Positions 18,621-26,500 of a stretch of 46,081 nt of DNA are shown here, one piece after another. The position numbers and the translations under genes are program-made. The notes under the pieces are model-generated. The model was given only the letters and a program-made list of their open reading frames with translations, was not told the origin of the DNA and made no database searches. Positions within the stretch are counted from its first letter, which is position 1; each line of letters opens with the position of its first letter. Source of the DNA: Planctomycetota bacterium (lineage in GTDB: Bacteria > Planctomycetota > SZUA-567 > H5-PLA8); contig JAPLOD010000051.1 of assembly GCA_026692735.1 (NCBI GenBank), positions 1 through 46,081 on the forward strand. Reading direction: 5' to 3'.

Positions 18621-20162
18621 TCACACTTTGACCCGCGCCCAGCCGCCGCGCAGGAAGCTGGCCAGGAAGAGCCCCCCGCGGAACATCAGCTCGAAACACA
18701 TCGCGTACCAGATGCCCTTCAGGCCGAGGCCCAGGTGCACGCCCAGGAGGTACACCAGCGGCAAGCGCACCAGGAAGGTCGAGCCGTACGTCAGCGCCAT
18801 CGCCGTCAGCGTGTCGCCCGCCCCTCGATGCACCGCGCTGAAGACGATGGCCGTCCCGAAGCCGGCCTGCACGAACCCGGCCAGGCGCAGCAGTTCCGGC
18901 GACGTATCGAGAAACACCTGCTTGTCGGTCACAATCCCCACCAGTTGCTCCGCCAGCAACACGAAGAGCAGCCCGCACAGCGTCATCATCCCCACGCCGT
19001 ACCCCCAGCACCACCATGCCGCGCGCCGGGCGGTCTTCGGATCGCCGGCGCCGAGGTACTGGCCGGTGAGCGTCGCGGCGGCGATGCCGAGCGCGAAGCC
19101 GGGCATGTAGCTGAGCGCCTCAATGCGCACGGCCACGAAATGCGCGCCGATCGCCGCCGTATTCGGCAGCCGTCCGACAATCATGATCACCAGGAAGTTG
19201 CCGATCCACATGCCGCCGCCTTCGAGCAGGTTCGGCAGGCCCACGCGGACGATGCGCGCGATCACGGCCCACCGCGCCACGAGGTTCCGGTAGCGCAGGT
19301 GGAGGTCCTTCTGCGAGAAACCCAGCGAACTGAGCAGCAGCACCGCGCCGACGAACCACGCCAGCGACGTCCCCAGCGCCAGTCCCCTGATGCCATGGCC
19401 GCCGATGGGCGACCACGCGGCCACCAGCAGCACGCACGCGTGCATGTTGATGAGGTTCACGACGATCATCGCCAGGAACGGCCGGCGCGTGTTGCCGGAG
19501 CCGCGCAGACAGGCCGCGCTCACGGCCAGCAGCGTGCTGAACGGCGCCGCGACGGCCATGATGTGCAGATACCGGATGCACAGGACGAGCCCTTCGCCGC
19601 GCAGGCCGGTCAAGCGGGCGATCAGCGGCGCCGCGAAGTAGAAGAACACTCCCACGCACACGCCCCAAACCGCGCCGAACGCGACGGCCTGCCCCAGGAT
19701 CTGGTTCGCGCGCCGCCACCGTCCCGCCCCGACCGCGCGCGCGACCAGCGCGGTCGCGCCCACGGCGGCCGAGCCCATGATGAGGTGCATCAGCCACAGG
19801 ACGTACACGGCCGCGCCCACTGCCGATGTCGCTTCGGTGCTCAGCAGCCGCCCCGCGACCACCGTGTCCACGAAGCCGACGAGGAAGCCAAGGAGCTGCT
19901 CAAGGAAAGGCCAGATCGCCAGCGCGGCCACTTGCCGCGGCAAGCTCAAGTCCGTGCGCAGGCCCGCCGGCACGCGCGGCGAGGCGATTACGACTTCTTC
20001 ATCGAGTTCCGTGGGCGGCTCGGGCGGCGGTGGCGGCGTAGGGGCAGCCCCATGTGGCTGCCCTGACGTCGTTGTCGGCGGCGCGGGAGGCAACGAGTGG
20101 AGTTCGACTGGTGTTTTCACGGCCGGAAATGATTGTGCCTGCCAGGCGCGGCCTTTCAACAC
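18621..20162 (-). CDS. MATE family efflux transporter
   Basis: Multi-TM protein with VDTVVAGRLLSTEATSAVG, AVHRGAGDTLTAM and two-fold MATE architecture; the true start may be downstream of the Pro-rich N-terminus. Confidence 0.86.
   Translation of the reverse strand: MLKGRAWQAQSFPAVKTPVELHSLPPAPPTTTSGQPHGAAPTPPPPPEPPTELDEEVVIASPRVPAGLRTDLSLPRQVAALAIWPFLEQLLGFLVGFVDTVVAGRLLSTEATSAVGAAVYVLWLMHLIMGSAAVGATALVARAVGAGRWRRANQILGQAVAFGAVWGVCVGVFFYFAAPLIARLTGLRGEGLVLCIRYLHIMAVAAPFSTLLAVSAACLRGSGNTRRPFLAMIVVNLINMHACVLLVAAWSPIGGHGIRGLALGTSLAWFVGAVLLLSSLGFSQKDLHLRYRNLVARWAVIARIVRVGLPNLLEGGGMWIGNFLVIMIVGRLPNTAAIGAHFVAVRIEALSYMPGFALGIAAATLTGQYLGAGDPKTARRAAWWCWGYGVGMMTLCGLLFVLLAEQLVGIVTDKQVFLDTSPELLRLAGFVQAGFGTAIVFSAVHRGAGDTLTAMALTYGSTFLVRLPLVYLLGVHLGLGLKGIWYAMCFELMFRGGLFLASFLRGGWARVKV
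20038..20065. repeat. GGGGCAGCCCCATGTGGCTGCCC hairpin in the MATE N-terminal coding region
   Basis: gtaggggcagccccatgtggctgccct; minus frame encodes SGQPHGAAP. Confidence 0.5.
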
Positions 20163-20221
20163 AAAGAGACGAGCGGGCCGGCTCTTGGCTCTTGGACTCG
20201 CGGCGGCAGCGAAAAAGTGCT

Positions 20222-20695
20222 ATGGAAGCGGCCATGGACGAGAAGCCCAAGAAGCGGCCCTGGTTCCAGTTTCATTTGTCCACGGCGGTCGTGCTCATGT
20301 TCGTGGTCGGCGGGTTGGTGTGGCTCAACACCCGCAAGATTAGACCGTATCCTCCGCTTGGCGAGTTGCCGCCTCCGGCATCGGATGAACTGGTGGAGCA
20401 CAATTGGTCTATATTCGTCGGTGGTACTATTGCCTTCCCTCCTGGCAGCGGTGGGCCTATCCAGTGCGAAGACTTTCGCGGCTGGCCGTGGCATTATTAC
20501 GTTGATCAGAGCCTGCCATGTTGGCGTTCCGGGTCTGAGTGGAAACTGGTACACAAGCACGTGCTGTCTTATCTGGTCCTGATCGCCGACATTCTTGTCG
20601 CGCTGGTAATCCTTTCCTTTGTCGCCTTCCTCTGCGAGTGGCGCATTCGCCGCCAGTCGGCGCAGGCGGAGCCGCCGAAGGACGGGAGAACATAG
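20222..20695 (+). CDS. Small membrane protein of unknown function
   Basis: MDEKPKKRPWFQFHLSTAVVLMFVVGGLVWLN plus a second C-terminal TM segment. Confidence 0.7.
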   Translation: MEAAMDEKPKKRPWFQFHLSTAVVLMFVVGGLVWLNTRKIRPYPPLGELPPPASDELVEHNWSIFVGGTIAFPPGSGGPIQCEDFRGWPWHYYVDQSLPCWRSGSEWKLVHKHVLSYLVLIADILVALVILSFVAFLCEWRIRRQSAQAEPPKDGRT

Positions 20696-20757
20696 CCATT
20701 CGCGTGGCCTCCCGGGCCAGCCATGAGCATGTTGGGGCCCGCGCTCGCCCCGTGCGC

Positions 20758-20785
20758 CAATCCCCAATCCGCAATCCGCAATCGC
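20758..20785. repeat. Heptamer array
   Basis: caatccccaatccgcaatccgcaatcgc. Confidence 0.85.
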
Positions 20786-20794
20786 TACAGCTCG

Positions 20795-21187
20795 CCGCCC
20801 GATCACGGTGCCTACACGGATGGTCCACGAACGGGCCTTCTTCAGCTTGCCAGAACATGGGTCCACGGCCAGGCCCAGGGCTTCAAGCGTTTCAGCGCCG
20901 AGTATGGGTTCTTCAACCGCGCCGATCAGAACGGTCGAGGGGACCTCACGCCCCATCACGCGGATGCCAAGGATGCTCGCGTCCATCGTGATGAAGCGCC
21001 TGTCGGCCAACTGCACGCGGTGCTTGATCCCCGTTAACGCCACGCCCAAGTAGCGGGCCAGCGCCGGCGGGATAATCGAGTAGGTGGCGCCAGTATCCAC
21101 GAACATGCGGACCCTCTTGGCTCTTTTCGCATACAACTGAACCTGGTGATAGACGTGTCCCATGTTCGCGCTCTCCTTCTCTCTCAT
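20795..21187 (-). CDS. Retropepsin-like aspartyl protease family protein (domain boundary given; frame stays open to 20156)
   Basis: VRMFVDTGATYSIIP, VPSTVLIGAVEEPILGAETLEALGLAVDP; the frame then runs through a heptamer array. Confidence 0.72.
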
Positions 21188-21242
21188 ACCTTAACCTGCG
21201 CGGGCAGCTTCGGCAACACGCGCGGCGTCAAGCCCCGTGCGC

Positions 21243-21283
21243 CAATCCCCAATCGCTACAGGCTGTACCCCTGCCGGTACGGC
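21243..21283. repeat. Partial duplicate of heptamer array plus 3' end of the Gfo/Idh/MocA gene
   Basis: caatccccaatcgctacaggctgtacccctgccggtacggcg; one mismatch to 21923-21963. Confidence 0.85.
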
Positions 21284-21390
21284 GCTGGTATCACCGGGGA
21301 ATGCGGTGCCACGGGTACGCCCGCGCCGGTTTTCTGGCACCGGCGTAACCGTGCCGAAGCCTGCGCGTGGCGGCGAAGACACCAACACCC

Positions 21391-21594
21391 CTACTTAGCG
21401 CCGGCCAGCGCAAACTCGACGGAATCGGGCGCCTTGACCTGCTCGGAAGCATCGAGCAACTCGAGTGACACAATCCGGCCACCGCGGTCGTAATCCAGAA
21501 TCAGCCCCTCGCGCACCTCATCGCTCTCACAGACCTTCCCCGCGCGCAGGATGATGGACAACGTGTCAGTTTCCCTGTCGTAGATGACTTTCAT
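21391..21594 (-). CDS. DUF2283 domain protein
   Basis: MKVIYDRETDTLSIILRAG...GLILDYDRGGRIVSLELLDAS. Confidence 0.85.
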   Translation of the reverse strand: MKVIYDRETDTLSIILRAGKVCESDEVREGLILDYDRGGRIVSLELLDASEQVKAPDSVEFALAGAK

Positions 21595-21854
21595 GGCGTG
21601 CTCCAGTACTTACCGACCTTGCTCGTCTTGTACGCCGTCACTACATGATATGCGGCAGCGCTCTCCTTTACCACAACACGCAGCAACAAACGGCCCGCTA
21701 CGCCCAGCCTTACCTGGCAGATGTGGCGGCCTTTGACAGAAGGCACAACCTGTCCCGGATCACGGACAGCGGCGACAACGTCCCCTGGCAAAATGCCGCG
21801 GCGCTGCATTTCAAAGCGCGCATGACCGCTGATGATAACTGGCTTTGCCGCCAC
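21591..21854 (-). CDS. DUF4258 domain protein, ATGA overlap with DUF2283
   Basis: SGHARFEMQRRGILPGDVVAAVRDPGQV...LLRVVVKESAAAYHVVTAY; GTG start preferred over an ATG inside the heptamer array. Confidence 0.72.
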   Translation of the reverse strand: MAAKPVIISGHARFEMQRRGILPGDVVAAVRDPGQVVPSVKGRHICQVRLGVAGRLLLRVVVKESAAAYHVVTAYKTSKVGKYWSTP

Positions 21855-21887
21855 ATTGGCCTCGCCACGACCGCCGGGACGCTCCAG

Positions 21888-21936
21888 CAATCCCCAATCC
21901 GCAATCCCCAATCGTCAATGCGCAATCCCCAATCGC
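21888..21936. repeat. Heptamer array abutting the Gfo/Idh/MocA stop codon
   Basis: caatccccaatccgcaatccccaatcgtcaatgcgcaatccccaatcgc. Confidence 0.88.
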
Positions 21937-23273
21937 TACAGGCTGTAGCCCTGCCGGTACGGCGGGTTGATCAGCGCGTTGGCTTTCTCGTTATTGGTGA
22001 ACTTGAGGTTCTCCGCATCCCACATCAGCCGCCCCGGCGTGCGGAGGGCGATGTTGCCCAGCAAGACCACTTCGGCCAGGTGCGCGGAGTGCTTCGCAAA
22101 GTCCGCCCCGGCAGGCTTGCCGCCGCGGCACGCGGCGAAGAACTCCTGCCAGTGGCCGGGCGAACGCTCGAGCGTGCGCGGCGGCCTGCCGATCTCCTTC
22201 TGTTTCGATTCCGGGATGATGCGGTGGCCGTATATCTTGGCCTTGTCGCCCACGATGTACGTCCAGTCGTTCTCGCCGAACTCGCGGTCCGGTTCCAGCT
22301 CCTCCGGCCGCTGCGGCCGCAGCCCGCCATCCCACCAGTAGAGCATCAGCGCCTCGCGGTCGCCCTCCTTCGGGAAGTACCAGCGCGTGATGGATGCCAG
22401 CGGCGCGGATTCGTTGGCAATCTCCTTGCCCAGGGAATGGTTCGACGAGCAGGCTTCGACCCACGCCGGGTGGCCGAGCTTGAGAGCCTTGAAGACTTTG
22501 GAGAACTCGTGGCAGCCGATGTCGCCGAGGCAGCCGGTGCCGAAATCCCACCAGCCGCGCCACGCGAACGGGTGGTAGCACGGATGATAGGGCCGTTCAG
22601 GCGACGGGCCCAGCCACAGGTCCCAGTTGAGCTTGGGCGGGCAGGGCGGCTTGTCCTTGGGGCGCGGGATGCCGCGCGGCGAGATGCCGCCGGGGCGATT
22701 CGAGCCGCCGTGGATTTCGCGCACCGTGCCGATCATGCCGGACTGGATGTACTCGCAAACCAGACGTGCCTCTTCACCCGCTTGGCCGAAGTTGCCCATC
22801 TGCGTGGCCACCTTGGCTTCCGCCGCCGCCTTGCCGATCATGCGCGCCTCGTAGACCGAATGAGTCAGCGGCTTCTGGCAGTGGACGTGCTTGCCCATCT
22901 TGAGCGCCATCATGGTCGCGACGGCGTGGCAGTGGTCGGGCGTGGCGATGAAGACCACGTCAATGTCCTTCTGTTCTTCGAGCATCTTGCGGAAGTCGGC
23001 GAACTGCTTCGCATTCGGGAACTTCTTGCCCATGCGTTCAAGCGCGCCCTGGTCCACGTCGCAGAGCGCGACGATATTTTCGCTGCCGCCGCAGCTTTGG
23101 GTGTCGCCGGAGCCCATGCCGCCAATGCCGATCCCGGCGATGTTCAGTTTCTCGCTCGGCGCCTTCTGGCCCGGCCCGCCCAGCACGTGCCGCGGCACAA
23201 TCATCACGGACGCCGCGGCCGTGACGCTCGCGGCGATCATCTCACGGCGGTTCATCGTGTTTGTCGTTTTCAT
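21936..23273 (-). CDS. Tat-signal Gfo/Idh/MocA family oxidoreductase
   Basis: MNRREMIAASVTAAASVMIVPRHVLGG; GIGIGGMGSGD; HVHCQKPLTHSVYEARM. Confidence 0.9.
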   Translation of the reverse strand: MKTTNTMNRREMIAASVTAAASVMIVPRHVLGGPGQKAPSEKLNIAGIGIGGMGSGDTQSCGGSENIVALCDVDQGALERMGKKFPNAKQFADFRKMLEEQKDIDVVFIATPDHCHAVATMMALKMGKHVHCQKPLTHSVYEARMIGKAAAEAKVATQMGNFGQAGEEARLVCEYIQSGMIGTVREIHGGSNRPGGISPRGIPRPKDKPPCPPKLNWDLWLGPSPERPYHPCYHPFAWRGWWDFGTGCLGDIGCHEFSKVFKALKLGHPAWVEACSSNHSLGKEIANESAPLASITRWYFPKEGDREALMLYWWDGGLRPQRPEELEPDREFGENDWTYIVGDKAKIYGHRIIPESKQKEIGRPPRTLERSPGHWQEFFAACRGGKPAGADFAKHSAHLAEVVLLGNIALRTPGRLMWDAENLKFTNNEKANALINPPYRQGYSL

Positions 23274-23321
23274 GCGTTGGTCTCCTGGTCCCTCAGTTCT
23301 GAATACACCGCAGCGGGCGGT

Positions 23322-23405
23322 CGCGTGAACCACGAAGAACACGAAGGCAGGACAAGGAGTCACACAACGAAAGGTGTATCCTGTTCTTCGTGGCCTTCGT
23401 GGTTA
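23322..23405. repeat. Palindromic 9-mer family, copy D
   Basis: gcgtgaaccacgaagaacacgaaggcaggacaaggagtcacacaacgaaaggtgtatcctgttcttcgtggccttcgtggtta, close to copy A. Confidence 0.92.
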
Positions 23406-23468
23406 TCTGTCCGGGCGAAAGCGATACGTTCTTGCCCCGACGAGCTGATGGGGCATGATTGTGCAACG

Positions 23469-23570
23469 ATTGGCTCTTAGCTATTGGCTCTTGGCTATTG
23501 GCTCTTGGCTATTGGCCGCTGACGCGCCGTGGCGCCAATAGCCAGTAGCCCATAGCCAGTAGCCGCCAGG
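23469..23570. repeat. Inverted heptamer arrays (TTGGCTC/TTGGCTA vs CCAATAG/CCAGTAG)
   Basis: ttggctcttagctattggctcttggctattggctcttggctattgg ... ccaatagccagtagcccatagccagtagcc. Confidence 0.9.
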
Positions 23571-23596
23571 TTTCACCTTCTGGAAAGGATAACCCC

Positions 23597-26500
23597 ATGA
23601 ACAGGCTGATCGTAGTCGCCCTGGCTCTGCTGCTGGCCGCGCGAGCGTGGTCGGCCGACTACGTGTGGCTCGAAGGTGAAGCCCCAACCACGAAGCCCGC
23701 GGATGCGAAGTCCGCCGGCGCCGGAAACGCGCAGTACCTGTCGCAGCAGAAATGGCTGGACATCAACATCGAGGCGGCAAAGGTCGAGAAGGCTGTGCCG
23801 AAGGACGGCATCCTCGTTGGCTACGAGTTCGAGGCCCCAACGGCTGGCAAGTATGAAGTGTGGAACCGCGTGGGCATGGAGTTTGTCCGCGCGCCGTTCG
23901 ACTGGCGGATTGACCAGGGCGCGTGGCAGACCATCCAGCCGGCGGACCTCACAACCGACCTGATGGAACTGTCCCTGTGGACCGAGGTGGCGTGGATCAA
24001 GATGGGCGAGTCCGACCTGACGGCGGGCAAGCACGTCCTCGAGATCCGGCTCCTGCCCACTGTAGGACAATTTGGCAAACTGTCCAACGTGGAGGAAAAG
24101 GACAAGAAGCAGAGCTTCCGCAACATCCTGTACCGCTCAGACGTGTTGTGCCTGTACAAGGGCAGCTTCCGGCCCAACGGCAGGCACAAACCCGACGCCG
24201 AGTGGCAGGCCGACGACGACAAGAAGGCCGCCGCGAACGTCTTCGAGGTCCGCGCCGCTGCAGACCCGGCCGACCGCGTGGAGGTGCCGCTGAACGGGCT
24301 GTGGCAGGTGTGCCGCTACGATGAGCAGGAGATCGTTGACCGCGACGGCCCCACCAAGACCTTGCCGGATGCGAGCAAAAGCGACTGGATGGCCATCCAG
24401 GTTCCAGGCGACAAGTTCAAGGTCAAGCCGGAGCTGGCCTTCTGCCACCGCTTCGTCTACCGCACCAGGTTGAACGTGCCGGCGGAAATGGCGGGCCGGT
24501 CCTTCTTCCTGCGCTTTCCCTCAATCAACATGATCGCCAGCCTGCACGTAAACGGGCAGTTCTGCGGCTGGACCAAGGCCCCTTACGCGCCGTGGGAGTG
24601 CGACGCGACCAAGGCGGTCAAGCCCGGGCAGAGCAACGAAATCTGCCTGGTCGTCAAGGACGCCTACTACGCCACCACGCCGAAGAAGTCGGGCAAGAGC
24701 TGCCGTATGAGCTTCAACGTGCCGACGGAATGGATCGGGTCGAAGAACTGGATCTGGCAGCATTTCGATTTCCCCGTCGGCGCGGACTACGCCGCGCACG
24801 CGGGCATCCTGGAGCAACCCAGCCTGTTCGTCGCCGGCACGGTGTACGCCTCCGATGTCTTCGCGGCGCCTTCAGTGAAGAACAAACAGCTCGGCCTGGA
24901 GATCACCGTCCTCAACCCGACAGCGGCGGAGAAGAAGGTGCAGATTGCCTGCGAGATCGTGCCGGCCTCGGGCGGAGCGCCAGAGAAGAGCATCGCGGCC
25001 AAAGAGGTCACTGTGCCGGCGGGGCAGGAGCAGGTCCTGAAACTCGCTGAGCCCTGGGAGAACCCGAAGCTGTGGTGGCCCGATGAGCCGAACCTCTACA
25101 CCATCGTGACCAGGATCAGCCTCGATGGGAAAGTCGTGGATGTCCGCAGGACCGCGTTCGGCTTCCGCGAATGGGAATGGAACGGCCCGCAGTTCAAGCT
25201 GAACGGTGTGCCGTGGCAGTTGTGGGCCGACACCTCGTTCAGCGACGGCGGGAAGGATCGCAAGTCGGCCGAAGAGGCCGTCGCGTTCTGGCGCAAGAGC
25301 GGCCACAACATGTGGCGCTTTTGGGGCCGGCAGTTCGGCGGCATGAACAGCGACGAGGCCCTCTCGTTCATGGATTCCCACGGCGTCATCGTCCGCCGCA
25401 GCGGCATCTTCGACGGCGAGGGCGCAAACTACCTGCATGGCTTGGCCAATAACACGGAACTCTTCGATAACTGGATCGTGCAGCTCAAAGCCGCGGTCAA
25501 GGCTGAACGCAACCATCCGTCGGTGCTGATCTGGTCCGTGGAAAACGAGATCACGTTCATCAACTCGCGCAACCTGGGGCTGATAAAGTCTGTCGAACCG
25601 GAGATCGCTCGTGCCGCACGCGAAGTGATGGCGCTCGATCCCACGCGCCCGGTGATGGTGGACGGCGGCAACTGCCTGGTGGACAGGTCGCTGCCGGTCA
25701 ACGGCGTGCACTACCAGGAGAGCTTCTGGCGCGATTACCCCGATGAGGCCTACACGCTGGAGAAGGCCTACAGCGCTCACGAGAAACCCGTCCTCGGTTG
25801 GGGCAAGGTTCCCTGGCAACTGCTGCCGGACCGCCCGATCTTCATGGGCGAATCCTACTACTTGCGGGGCTCCAACCCGTCGGCGTATTCGCAGTTCGGG
25901 GGCGAAGGTTGCTTCGGCGGGCGCGGTGCCGCCACGCGCCTCGGCGGAGGGCTCCTGGCCAAGATGCTTGCCGAAGGCTATCGCTGGCACGGCGTAGCGG
26001 CGCACCATTTCTGGCTTGGGTCGGAAGATGCCGACCTGCACTACAACTCATGGAAACCGGTCTGCGTCTTCTGCCGCCAGTGGAACTGGACCTTCGCCGG
26101 CGGCAGCGAAGTCAAACGCACGCTGAAGGTCTTCAACGACACGCACGCCGGCGACCCCATCGAGATGGCGTGGGAGCTGAAGCTCGATGGCCGCAGCGTC
26201 GCCGCCAAGAAGGAGACCTGCAACCTCGCCCCCGGCGCTCACCAGGAAACCGAGATCGCTGTCAGCGTCCCTGCCATCACCAGGCGGACGGCAGGCGAGT
26301 TCGTCCTTACGTGCAGCCGCGGCGGCAAGGAGGTGTTCCGCGAGGTCAAGCTGGTGGCGGCGATTGACCCGAACGGCCCCAAACCGGCGGCAGGCAAGGA
26401 AGACCTGGTCGTGCTGGACCCGTTCGGATCGGTCAAGGCGCGCCTGCAAAGCCGCGGCATTGCATTCACGGAAGCCGCCAAGGTCGCGGACATCTCTGGC

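Noticed and set aside
18618-20066. 482-aa plus-strand ORF
   Set aside because: His/Arg/Gln-rich shadow of the MATE gene.
21888-21936. Possible CRISPR-like array
   Set aside because: 7-bp contiguous degenerate units without spacers; a heptamer tandem repeat, no cas genes in the window.
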